From: Salvator merianae
Lineage: Eukaryota > Chordata > Lepidosauria > Squamata > Teiidae
Length of the DNA: 64,000 bases
Direction of reading: 5' to 3'
NCBI GenBank assembly: GCA_003586115.2
Contig: QVOM02000126.1
Coordinates: forward strand, 51,843,944 to 51,907,943
The position numbers were made by a program, and so were the translations under genes. Within the stretch, counting starts at the first letter, position 1; the number at the start of each line of letters is the position of its first letter. Below are positions 23,500 through 34,219 of the stretch, piece by piece. The notes below the pieces were generated by a model that was given only the letters and a program-made list of their open reading frames with translations, had not been told where the DNA came from and did not search any database.

Positions 23500-24094
23500 G
23501 GGCCTTTTCACACTTATCACAGTAGAATGTTCTAACTAGAATGGTTCAGGCCAGTCAGGATCAAGCAAAGTAGGTGTGAATTACACTTTCAGCACAGGAA
23601 CAACCCACAAGCCAACCAACTGTGGAAGAAGTGCGAACGTGAGTGCACTTGTTAGCTGGGAGATGGAAGCAGCTGGAAGGCCCGCCCAGCACCAGCCACC
23701 ATTTGTCTCCATTCATGTCAGTGTTTGGAACCAGAGGAGCCGTGTGTGGAGATTTGTATGGAAAAGCCTCCAGGTTTCAAACTCCAAAGTTCAAACCTAG
23801 CAACCTGAAGTTTGAACCTAGTGAGGACTGGGTTTGAACCTTCTAATGGCACAGCCACGACAACGCAGTCTACATCTCATTGCCGTTCCAAACCAGGAAG
23901 TGGTGCAAATGCACCTTGCCGGAACCTCACCAGACGGCCCTAGTTGCCTTTGAGACTACAATTTTTTTCACAACAGCTGGTAGGCTTCAGGTGGGCTTCA
24001 GGGAGTTTCATGTCAGCTGACACTGTTCACAGGTGCAAATGCTCCATTCCAACAAGCAACCTGGAACGTTCCACTCGTTAAGTGCGAACAGGCC
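23500..24094. mobile_element. Inverted-repeat element family A, copy 1
   Basis: The left end GGCCTTTTCACACTTATCAC and the right end (reverse) GGCCTGTTCGCACTTAACGA are inverted copies. Subterminal AGAATGTTCTAACTAGAATGG and GGAACGTTCCA blocks are also inverted. It is about 595 bp with no open frame of known homology. Other copies lie at 29551-30313, 35685-36291, 41999-42390, 50991-51380 and 63616-63917. Superfamily is inferred as hAT-like but not proven. Confidence 0.65.
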
Positions 24095-24481
24095 TTCCTT
24101 TCCCAGAAATGCTTGCCTGGTGTTAGATCCAGCAACTTTTATTTGTTATGGAAGATTGTAAAAATCTTTGGATATGTAATTGTAATAATATTTATTATAA
24201 TAAAATATATATTTAAAAAAAATTGCTGTGGAAGACATACATCTTTTCCGTAGCACTTAACAGTGTAATTTAGGAACCAATACTTGGGTGTTTTATCTGT
24301 TTACACGCAGAGTTGCACTACTGAGTATTACCGGAGCTTTTATTGTTTGCTAAACATCTTGTTTATTTTATTTGCCTTGTGAAATTTATTTTTTTATCTG
24401 TAGTTGGAAATCGCCATGAATTTTCTTAAGAAAGATGATAAATAAATGTAACACCAACAATGGCAACAATGTATAACACAA

Positions 24482-24818
24482 CAGAGATGTGCTGAATTGG
24501 CTTGAATGGAAACTGGTTTGAATTGAAGTGGGTGGTTTGACAGGTTTGATTTTGAACAGAACTACCCTAGGTTTGGGGGCTCACTACAATCTGAACTAAG
24601 GTGGTTTTGTCACATTGGCTTGAACCACTCACTTCGATTCAAACCAATTCAAGTTTGTTAGTATTTTGCTCTTTTAAAGGGCTTTTTAAATTGTACTTTT
24701 ACGTGTAGAACCAAGTTGAACTGGTTTGAGATTCAAATCAAACTGATTCAAACCATTTTGAGTTGATTCACATTCAAACTGAACCGAATCACCATTTTCA
24801 AGGTCCTGAACATCTCTA
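24482..24818. mobile_element. Inverted-repeat element family E, copy
   Basis: It starts AGAGATGTGCTGAATTGGCT and ends CTGAACATCTCT, forming short inverted ends. The interior is built of degenerate TTGAACC/GGTTCAA words on both strands. The end words match the GGGATGTGCA ends of 48258-48577. Confidence 0.5.
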
Positions 24819-24829
24819 TAAGGCATTGA

Positions 24830-26000
24830 AGTACAAGCCAAAATTTTTACTGAAACAGAGAAACCAACTGTTAGCTACTGCAGATATTTCAAAACACTAT
24901 ATGAATCAATGTTAGTCCATGAATGTTTGCTAATGATAGGCATCATCTGAAGTTTCTGGATTCGGAACCTTGTTGAATACATATTACAATATGGTAGGCT
25001 AGCCAGAAGGCACCAAAACATAACCCACAGTGACCAAATCATTATCTTCCTACAGCTGATGTAAAGTGTATGGCTCACAACAACTTTGTATGTTAAGTCA
25101 GTTTGAGGCTGAGCATGCAGACAGAAAAGCAAAGACTGAGGGAGGTACTGTCTGTGATCTTTATAGAATTTAAACCATTTTCTTCCCTTGTTAACTGTCT
25201 TGAACTCCTGTCTTAGAATTATGAGAGTAGCAGTGTTAATTTCAATCATGAATCACACATCCTATTGAACTCTGTGGGGTTAAAAGTGCAGTAGGTTGTG
25301 CTGCCAGAAGCTTAACCATTGTTCTACTTCCCTCACAAGTTTATCTGGAGGAACAGTAATTCCCTGGTTCTGTGTTTGCAGATATTGGCTGTGCCAAGAA
25401 TTCTATCACACCTAATATGTACATGCTGAAGGAATAAGAGGAAACGCTGCCATTCTTAAACATCACGTTGGTGCAAATATGGGTGACGTGGACTCTCCTT
25501 AAGATCCTGACACTAGAGTTGAGACAGAAAATATTTGCATCCGCAGCACATGTGCATGGAACCAGATCCTTGTCCTTCACCACAAGGACCTTTTGGTGAT
25601 TCTCTAATGAGAACTGGTAGGGTGGTAGAGTCTGGAGAGAGGACAACAGTACCATGTTTTGTAGTTCAAAGGAGGCTGCAGTGACTTTGCCAAAGTTGTC
25701 CTGCCTGGTTGGCTCTCAGTAAATGATAGAAAATCTTATTTATTTCTTTAAAAAAATCATGAGACAGTTTTTCTACATTTAAAGGGCATGTATGGGTTGA
25801 AAATAATACAGAGATCAAAGTCATAAACTAAAAGAGCAAGTGGTGATTATATAAGCAGTTTAAGAAATTATTAATGCTGCAATCCTGTAGTTTTTGAGAG
25901 GACATGTACAGGATTTTGCTATAAATCAACCAAATGCAGGGCTCTGCCTCATAGTTAGTCTTATCACTCAATAAACACCATCACTCCTTTTGGTCATTAG
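24830..26000. other. Intergenic stretch without recognised elements
   Basis: Two minus-strand open frames (24875-25249, 25341-25655) have no recognised domain and no plausible splice partners. I see no repeat I can name. Confidence 0.45.
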
Positions 26001-26009
26001 CACTGACAT

Positions 26010-26205
26010 CTTGGGAGAGGCTGCAGCTGAGTGGTAATGCAAGCAGGCTAGAAAATAGAAGGTCACCAGTCCAAGACCCAGCCTCTTCCCAGAAGCAGGC
26101 AATGGCAAACCACTCCTGTATCTCTGCCAAGAAAACTGCGTAGAGGGGCCCATGCAGTCAACCAGGAGTCAGCGACAACTCAGTGGTACCCAACGACCAG
26201 CATGT
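26010..26205 (+). repeat. tRNA-derived SINE, copy 2 (near full length)
   Basis: The head resembles a tRNA gene: an A-box-like GCTGAGTGGTAATGCAAGC (26026-26044) and a decayed B box CAGTCCAAGACC (26066-26078). The body is GGCAATGGCAAACCACTCCT, CTCTGCCAAGAAAACTGCG and CAGTCAACCAGGAGTCAGCG. Other copies are at 916-1035, 40752-40935 and, on the minus strand, 59285-59455. The best B box is in the 40752 copy. Confidence 0.65.
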
Positions 26206-26883
26206 TGCCACCCGGTGCCAAAGGTATGCCCCAACAGCTGTAACACTATTGTTGGTGGTTGGGGGATGCAGGAGCAGTTCATACTCCACCGCCATTACTA
26301 TGCTTATTAAAAGCTAGGATGTTTAGCTCTAAATAATCTCCTATCTTACCAGTATACAACACTTTATTGGCAACTAGTAGGCAAGAAAAAGCAGCAGTGG
26401 GTGGGAAGAAACAGGAAAAAATGTGACAGTGGGCAGAGGAGAGGGAGGCAGAGGCAGCCCAAGCTGTTATCAGAAGAAGTGAAGAATTCTTATGGCACTG
26501 TTATTAACGGTCAGAGTAGTGGAACTTTTTTGAACTAAGCCAGCAATCACAAAACTGCCTGCAGTCAATTCAGGCACAGAGTTTTGTTTTTGTCTTTTTG
26601 TCTTTCTTTTTTTTTACAGTGTTTGCAATATTAATTTAACAAAATAATGCTTTTTTCCCCCCTTAACCAAATTATTAACAATTATAATTTACAAAACTGA
26701 AAGGTGCCATCAAAGGAATGAAAACTGTGGCTTGCAAATTTTTATCTTGGGAGGAGAGCAGAGATTTTCCAGGGACTTTCCAGATGCTGTTCAAGCACCA
26801 GCATCCTTTTGACATCCCAGCAGGGCTCACACAGACAGACCTGATGCAATGCCAGGCATATCATGGCTGGCGTATCTAACTGA

Positions 26884-27056
26884 GGCCCTTTCTGCACTTG
26901 GCCTTATTGTGGATTATATCCCAGAATAGGGACCTGCTATGCACATGTTAGTGCAAACTATGAAAGGTCTTGCCCAGGGTCTACTATAATCTGCACCAGC
27001 ATGCAGATGGCAGGTCCCTGAGATATAATCTGGAATAAGTCCAAGTGCAGAAAGGG
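26884..27056. mobile_element. Inverted-repeat element family C, copy 3
   Basis: It starts GGCCCTTTCTGCACTTGGCC and ends CCAAGTGCAGAAAGGGTC. It shares the whole interior with copy 2, including GGTCTTGCCCAGGG and CAGCATGCAGATGGCAGGTC. CTGAG stands on both sides and may be a target-site duplication. Confidence 0.75.
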
Positions 27057-27629
27057 TCTGAGACACCAGACCGAAGGTAGTACAGGAGTCTTCAAAGCAT
27101 CAGTGTATTCCCAGATGTTCCCACAGTGCCGGCATCTGGCATGATATGTGCCAGTGCAGTGACAGATCGTCCATTGGAAGCCCACAGCTGACACAAAGAA
27201 AGTAAAAGCAAAGCACCAGGGCAGCAGGTTCCTAGGTGATCAGTCCAATGCAATGCTATATCTAGTGTCCTCATTCTGCTCCCCTGTAGGGAAATGCCGG
27301 CATATTTCAAAAGCCAGCATTTCCCCACATGGCTAGAGAGACCCCACAGCAGGTTCTATTCACAAGTAATTACCCTCATCAATGCAGATGAAAAAATATG
27401 CAGCTTGCGATGGCTGGAGTTGTTTTGTATCCAGTATACTTTAATTCCTGCAGTCAAAGCATACATATCGAATTAACCTGATTTCTGGGGTGGGTGGGTC
27501 CTAAAATCGTGCTCATGGAATACTCTTCCCTTTGATATCCATGAGGTCCCTATATTACCATTTTTTTACCTATTTGAATATATTTACTTCACTCATGTCT
27601 TCCCAGTGTGAATGGTTTCTTCTCACCTA

Positions 27630-28661
27630 GGCTGCGTTCCAACACGGCATTCAATCAGTTTACAGGCCGTCTTCAGTTCCCGCTAGCCCAACATGATCTT
27701 GCCGTTCCGTAGTTTTTCTGGACTAAATTGGCAAAATCTGGACTACTTTGTATTTGGATTAAATGAGTTCTCAAGCCGTTCCAGATCGCTAGCCCGCTTT
27801 ACTTTGCAATGTGGGAACGGGGAAGGAGACTATTTGGGAGGGACCATACTTTTTGGGGGACATGCAGAGGGAGGGCTTCCCATTTCGTGCCATCCAATGA
27901 CAGACTTTGTGGGTGGGCAGGAAGCGCAGTAGTTTCTTCTGCCTCCATTATCCCCCCTTCAATTGCTGCCAGGAGAAAAGAAATCCGTCCTCCTTTTTAC
28001 TTCGCTAAGCTGCAGTCCTTTCTCTTTCTTTATCCCCCATTCGACACTGCCAGGAAGAAATTAAAGGCTTCCTCCACTTCTGTCTGCTGATTAAACCAAA
28101 AAGGAAACTGCACCTGTTTGGGGTTGTAGTCCTCTTGCCCCAACAAAGAACCCACTCAAGATCAGTTTTGCCATTGGCAGCACACAGCTACACAGTGGGG
28201 ACACATGCCGCTGTGGATGTCTTGGGGGGAAATGAGGCAGAGTCCTTTTGCTGGCCATGAACTGCATCATCACAATAATAGAGCCCCCACCCCCACGTTC
28301 CCTCCCCACGTTTCCCCTTCTTCATGGACCTCTTGTAATTTTGTGCTACTTTTAAATTGTGCAATTGCGCAAACGTGCACTTGTAAGGGAGCAGAAATCG
28401 TCATCTGCCCTTTAGGAACCTTAATTGTGCAGTACATGTGGTTTTAAAGTTCTGCTTGTGTAGACAGAGGCTGTAGTGGGGAGAAGGAGCAAATGACGAA
28501 TGACTAGTAATGCTGCCAAGTGAATCCACGTTCTGAGGCAGCAGTGGGGACACACAGAGAGTGGAGCTTGACTTTCCCGCCGCTGTGACGTCAAGATTTG
28601 AACATTGGGACTGCAGCCAATCTTCTGATATGGATTAAATTTACAGTGTTGGACCGCAGCC
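27630..28661. mobile_element. Inverted-repeat element family I, long copy
   Basis: The ends GGCTGCGTTCCAACACGGCA and (reverse) GGCTGCGGTCCAACACTGTA are inverted copies about 1.03 kb apart. CTA flanks each end. The first ~300 bp match a reversed copy at 47586-47925. Short frames in the two copies translate alike, but many differences change amino acids, so I do not call a protein. It is probably a non-autonomous DNA transposon. Confidence 0.65.
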
Positions 28662-28784
28662 CTACTGTTTTTAATTGTCTAAACAGTATTTTTTTTAATT
28701 GTAAGACATTTTAACTAACATGGGGGGGGGCGCTGAGGAGTTGCTCTGCTTTTGGGTCTGTTTTTTGGTTTATTTGTTTCTAAA

Positions 28785-28855
28785 CCGCTTTCGGATCGCT
28801 AGATGAGAAGTGGTATAAAAACATTTTAAATAAATTAAAAATAAAAATATATACA
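28785..28855 (+). repeat. Family R retroposon-tail repeat
   Basis: AAACCGCTTTCGGATCGCTA then GTGGTATAAAAACATTTTAA and an A/T-rich tail, as in the other family R tails. Confidence 0.5.
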
Positions 28856-29550
28856 TTATTTTTCAAACTGCATACCAAAAATAAATCTACACTTTCACAC
28901 GCTAGGGTGCAAAGTCACTCCACCTGTAGCAATGAAGATTAAGTGAATAGGTTTAAAAGAGTAGGTCTCTCCACTTCTCCATCTTTTTTGTTTCCAATAG
29001 ACTTTTTTATTCTTCCTTTAAAGAAAACAAAAAATAGGTTTCTTTAGCCTTTATTGGAGTTTATTTTAGCTAATAAATATTGCAGTACCATCTCAACCCA
29101 GAGGATAGCCCCACCAGTCTAAGCAGCAAACCTGTTGCCTGTTGTAAGAAATGCTGCTATTTATTTTGCTTCTGAATATTGGCATTCAAACCAAAATACA
29201 AGCAGGAATCTTCGGGTACCAAAGTAAACCAATGATGTGCACAAGAAATGTAAGCAATCATTGCCGCAAGGTTTACAAACTTTCCAAGTGTAATTCCTGT
29301 GGAGGTCCAAGGAGACATCAAGTGTCTATTTGAAAGCAGCCTACAAGAGCTTTTTGTTTACCAACCTGTCTTCCATAAGCAAGAGAAGAAGATGAGGAAA
29401 ATGGTGGGCCTCCAATCCTGCTGTGGAACTTTCAAGGCTGCCACAGGAGTGATTTATTTCTTCTGATGACTGACTGGCCTACCACTGTAGCAAGGGGTCT
29501 TAGAGACTAACAAAGAAAAGATGTTGGTAGCATGAGCTTTCATAGACAAA

Positions 29551-29638
29551 AGGCCTTTTCACACTTTCCACCTTAGAATGGAAAAATTATCCCATTCTAA
29601 GCTGGAAGAGACCACACAGCACAGATATTGCCCACCTT
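29551..29638 (+). repeat. Left end of a family A element
   Basis: AAGGCCTTTTCACACTTTCC starts a family A left end, with the subterminal near-palindrome AATGGAAAAATTATCCCATT. A second family A left end begins directly after it (29639), so one element may be nested in or abut the other. The matching right end could be AGTGTGAACAGACCC near 30728-30742. Confidence 0.5.
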
Positions 29639-30313
29639 GGGCCTGTTCACACTACAGTGGTAGACCGTTCTTAGGCGCTCGCTGGAACAGAGCTTTCGCA
29701 CTGCCACAGGCACGCGCCTCACCCAATCTGAACCCAACCTCCCCCGATTCGCACCTGATGTTGGGTGAGGCAAGACAAGTAATTACTTGTCTTTATTCCG
29801 ACTTGCGCAATCGACTGAAGATCGGGGACGGTGCTTTCGCACTCCCCTCGTCTTTCGTTTCCTGTCCATCGCTCTGACATCGGCGGATGTAGTCGGTTTC
29901 CACATGCACCGTTCCTCGCTACGAAGATGCCCGCCTGCTTCGGAGCATACTTTGTAAGCGAGGACGAAGCTGCGTCCGGTTTCCGCCGTCTTCGCAATGG
30001 CTTCGTAATCCGGCCCCTTCCGCCTATTGCCAGATGCGAAGTCGGCTCCGCAGCTTCGGAGCGTGGCTGCGGAAATGACGCCGCTAGGAAAGAGCTCTCC
30101 GCCAATGGTGAGCATTGGAGGGAGGGACGTCCGGGCGCCGGTGAAGGAGCAGGTACGGACCTGGTGCCGAAGCATTCGCACTGACGCGGCAGCCAGCTAG
30201 CTTCGGGTACAGTCTACCGCCAACGAGTGCGAATGTGCGGAACCTCTCCTCATCTGCACCGGCCTGAAGCATGCTAATTGGAACGTTCTGCTGACCTAAG
30301 TGCGAACAGGCCC
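29639..30313. mobile_element. CpG-dense family A element with repeated TTCGCAC
   Basis: The left end GGGCCTGTTCACACTACAGT and the right end (reverse) GGGCCTGTTCGCACTTAGGT are inverted copies about 675 bp apart. The interior is GC- and CpG-rich, unlike its surroundings. TTCGCAC occurs on the plus strand at 29695, 29748, 29836 and 30175, and on the minus strand at 30227-30233 and 30300-30306. CTTCG or CGAAG occurs nine times. Short motifs repeated near both ends in both orientations are known transposase-binding sites in hAT elements. The overlapping open frames here match nothing I know. Confidence 0.65.
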
Positions 30314-30745
30314 ATTGGGTGGCTGGAAACCGTACCTGAAGCTGGCTACCGGCATTTGTGGTGTGAATTCTGTTAGCCATGCCCGATCTTCACCATGGCA
30401 GCGGCCAGGAAGTGTCTGGCTACTGCCATGGCGATTGGCAGACCCGCACAGTGCGCAGGCACGCACAAGCGCAATTGGCTGATTGGGCCCGATTGCTTGA
30501 TTGAAGAGACATGATTAGTGCATCACATTGGCCTGGACGCTGCACCACCAGGTAGGTGCAAACATCACCTACCTGATTATCACCTCCTGGTAGGGTTGTG
30601 GAACAGTAATTAGTGCTCCACAGGTATCCACGTTCGGAAGCGGCTGTAGCCCTCTCCCAGTTGCTTGAGCCTCCTCAAGGTGCGCACACACTTGGCTAGC
30701 AAGCATTCTTGATGCTTGCTAGCGGCTAGTGTGAACAGACCCACT
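30314..30745. repeat. Family A-like interior sequence
   Basis: CCATGGCAGCGGCCAGGAAG and CTGGCTACTGCCATGG resemble interior blocks of the family A copies at 35685 and 41999. The stretch ends in AGTGTGAACAGACCC, a family A right-end type. It may be the rest of the element that begins at 29551. Confidence 0.4.
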
Positions 30746-31732
30746 GGCTGCATCCAGATATCGCTTATTTATACCACTATATTTGGATATTCCTGAATAA
30801 AGCATGAATATTCCAGCTTTATCCAAATATAACCTCCTTCATCAGATGCATGGAGTGAAGTGCCTAGGGACAGACTTATATAGGCAAGCTTTCTGCTACC
30901 ACTGTTGCCCTCCTCCCTGCTTGCCACTGCAGTTTTTCCTGTTTCTTCCCACCCACTGCTGCTTTTCCTTCCCTACTATCTGCCAACAATGGGTTGTCTG
31001 TGGATGCTATATGCATTGCTCTGAAGACGGTATTCCATCACAGGGCAGGAGTTTGTGGCTGTGGTAACACTGAGGCCTCTTGAACTCTGAGCAATAATTT
31101 CCTACCATTGTGGCAAAGCAGAAATGGCACAAGTGCTCTCCAGATAGTGCTAACCACATTCAGGAGCAGATGTCCCAAAGTGAGGAATGATGTGCCATGA
31201 CATTCAGAGCTGGAGTCCATTGCAATGCTTGCACAATCCACTGTGTTCCGTGGGGTCAGTTTTCATCTGGGTTTGCACAGAGGTCAGTCTTAGAGTGACC
31301 CACCTACTGTTGCCATGTGCTTCCCAGAATCCCCTACTTTGAAAGTGAAGTGCCAACTAAGGCACAGCCCTGCTGAGATACAAACATATGGACATTATAT
31401 GAATACTGTGCAATTGGCCTATTATTGGCATTCAGGCTGGAAGTACAGAATTATGATCAGAAACCCTGAGATTTCTGTATTAGGCCATAAAAGATTCAAA
31501 ATATACTTTAAAAATACAAGTCTCCATTCAGGCAAGATTGCACAACACGTTGTTTACCTGCAGAGGAGAAGTTGAGGTAATCTGCGTTTGCAAAGGATGG
31601 CCAGAAGGAAAGAGTCTATTTATCTCTGCAAGTACAACTGTGAATGAATTCTGGCACTAAAGAATAAGAGCTATTTGGCAACAGTAAATATCGGAGAGAT
31701 CTTTACCTGGAATGCTGGATAGGGTTAATGTG

Positions 31733-32300
31733 TTCAGATTGAAACTACTGTTCCTAGTCTGATTGGATTTATTGTCTGCAGTGGAGCCAAGCCATCAAAC
31801 CTGTATGGATCCCCCAGCCCCACCTGCTGGGCTGGACTGTAGGGGCAGGATCTCTGCCCCCAGATTTAGAATATATAAAATAGACACCAGGAGCATCTCT
31901 CTCTCTCTCTTCTCCCCTGATCCAGCAAAGAAATTCTGCCTAAACAACGCGGGTGAGAAACAACTCCTCCTAGCTAGGTATATTAGTGCAGGATATCATT
32001 TTGGTCAGGTTCTTCTTTCCTTTCTCTTCTCTTTCTTTCCCAACTTCCAATGTTCAACTCAGGTATTTTGCTGGTGCCAAGCTACTGTACCTAATTTGTT
32101 GCTTTGTGCTCATGCCATTTCCTTGGGACTCCCTTTTGCTTATTGAAGCTGCTTTTTGGAGTCTCTTGCCAGCTGCTTATATTGTTTTAATGGAGCATTT
32201 GCCAATTTATCGTTATTAAAGCCATAAGGGCTAAAGATCTCATTAACCTGTGGTCAACTAGCTAATTTCCCCATGCATCTAGACCACGGCCGGTAACGCT
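31733..32300 (+). mobile_element. Possible solo LTR
   Basis: A GC-rich part is followed by a TATA-like ATATATAAAATAG (31871-31883) and a CT-rich run (31897-31910). A T-rich part and ATTAAA near 32214-32219 come ~340 bp later. This promoter-then-polyadenylation layout is that of a long terminal repeat. I could not fix TG...CA ends, a target duplication or a primer-binding site, and no retroviral frames adjoin it. Confidence 0.3.
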
Positions 32301-32439
32301 ACCATTAGCTCTACCAATACAAAACCTTAGTGTCACTTCCTTTTTTTACTGCCTTGGCACTGCCAGCCTACCAACCACACATGACACCAGACACTGCTGC
32401 CCACAATGCGCCCCTTCCTTAGAGTCCTGAGAAGAAGAG

Positions 32440-32750
32440 CTGCTGATGCTGCTGGCAATAAGCAGGCTGGTAGCAACCAGCCTAGACAGCTTTACGAACG
32501 GGCTAGACAAATTCATGCAGGACAGGTGTATCAATGGCTACTAGAAAGGATGCCCAGGTACCACTTCCAGGCTGGAGAGACAGACAAGATGCCTCTAAAG
32601 GTCGTTTGCAGGGAGTCAAGAGCAAGTGAAGGGTTTGCCTGTGTCTTCTGCTTGAGACGCCCTGAAGCAGCTGGTGAAATGCTGTGTAAGACGGGATGCC
32701 GGACTAGATGAACTGTGGCCTGATCCAACAGGGCTCCTCCTATGTTCGTA
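32440..32750 (+). mobile_element. CR1-like LINE 3' end
   Basis: Blocks in order are CTAGACAAATTCATGCAGGA, TCAATGGCTACTAGAAAGGA, CGGACTAGATGAACTGTGGC, CTGATCCAACAGGGCTCCTC and TATGTTC. The same layout is at 51694-51916 and, as a short reversed piece, at 7691-7758. Only 3' untranslated sequence is present. Confidence 0.6.
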
Positions 32751-32759
32751 AACTGACAG

Positions 32760-34190
32760 GCAGAAGGGTGGCAGCAGGGAAATAACAGGAAGCAGAGGCA
32801 CAACGGAGCAATGGTGCAGTGGTCTGCAGCAACAAAGAGTGGCAGCAGTGGCGGCCGGCATTTGCAAGCCAGCATGTAGAAATAAGACAGGAGTGAGTGG
32901 AAAAGCAAGACCTTCCTTCAAGGAATCAGTTCCACCATATCTCAGTGATGTGGATGGATGAATGGGTGAAGGTAGGGAACAGGTGGGAGGGGAGTAAAAT
33001 GAAGAATCTGAAACTTAAGAACAGAAGCACAAAGGGTGGGTTAAAAAGAATCATCTCACCATCTAGAGGGATCATTTCCTATTAGTGTGTGCATGATGTA
33101 AATATTCCGCTTTGGATGCCACTTAATACTTTCATGTTCAGTACCACCCAAATGACATCACCCGTGTTATGCTTTCTTCAGATTGCCAGCTCATACTTTT
33201 TCTTGATTACATGCAGATTTCTCCTCCTTTCAAAAATCCCCTAATACACTTAAATAGCCCATTTTTCATCTCTGTCGAACAACCCATTTGTTTCAATCCG
33301 GACAAAGAACCTGTTCTTAAATGGTTCCAAGAAGCTGAATGGAAAGCTGTCCTCATAAATTAATGGAGAAATCCAAGGTTTTAAAGTAGCAGGAGTTAGA
33401 TCACTGATGGCTTGTGGAACACCTGCTGCCATTGAATTGGATACCAGTGGGTTTCCCGCATCCCTTCAAAGGGTGTGGCCACACCACAACAACATTTTTG
33501 GTTTGATCACACCCATCAGATTTAATGCTGACTCAGTCACTCAGTTTGTCTTTCTTTGTCTATACTTTTCAGTCTCTCTGGCCTCAGTCTGGTGATAGGG
33601 TACTTTCCCCCTCTCCATCCTTCTCCTCCCTGTCCCCTCTGTGATTGGATGCACTCCTGTCAGTCACATTTTGGCTTCCCTGGGGGAGGATAAGGTCACC
33701 TCCATCTCCACTCCTGCCTCTTGCCCCACCCCATTTTTTTTGCTACAACTGAAGTTTGCACTTTCTTTGGCAGGAGGTGAGAGGTGCTGGCATGAATGCC
33801 ATGGACAAGGAACTAGGACACACACTGTCACTGCATAAATCATTGAGGAGAGCAAGGAGGAACTGTAGGTAGGAGCAGCACAGAGATTTTTCTGCTGATC
33901 GAGGAGCAGCAGGCCCACTAAAGAAAATCATTCAGAAAAGACAAATCACCAGAGACTCAACTGCTCATTGAAGAGAGGGAGAGCTAATTGAACAGGAAAC
34001 ACAGATTTCCAAAGACATAGCGAAGAGTTAAACGTGTGCCTTAGATTTCATATTCAGAATACCTTCTCAGAATTTACAGTATGCCAGGGATGGCACCTCC
34101 TTGTATTGGTTTAAAGTAACCAGCATGCATGGTTAGGGAACATTACACACTGGAGCGGGTAGCATTTTTCCTATGTACTGTATTTCCAAT
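32760..34190. other. Intergenic stretch without recognised elements
   Basis: No gene or nameable repeat is seen. Open frames are short and overlap on both strands. Confidence 0.4.
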
Positions 34191-34193
34191 TTG

Positions 34194-34219
34194 ACACAAA
34201 CACACAGACACGCACACAC
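34194..34219. repeat. (CA)-rich simple repeat
   Basis: Imperfect ACACAC run interrupted by G and A bases. Confidence 0.8.

Noticed and set aside
27693..27932. Frame with a similar partner at 47586-47969, suggesting a protein family
   Set aside because: Differences between the two copies change amino acids freely, and both lie in a repeat element; the similarity is DNA descent.
29783..30184. Several 100-130 codon frames on both strands in the CpG-dense element
   Set aside because: They overlap in many frames, match no transposase and follow from high GC content.
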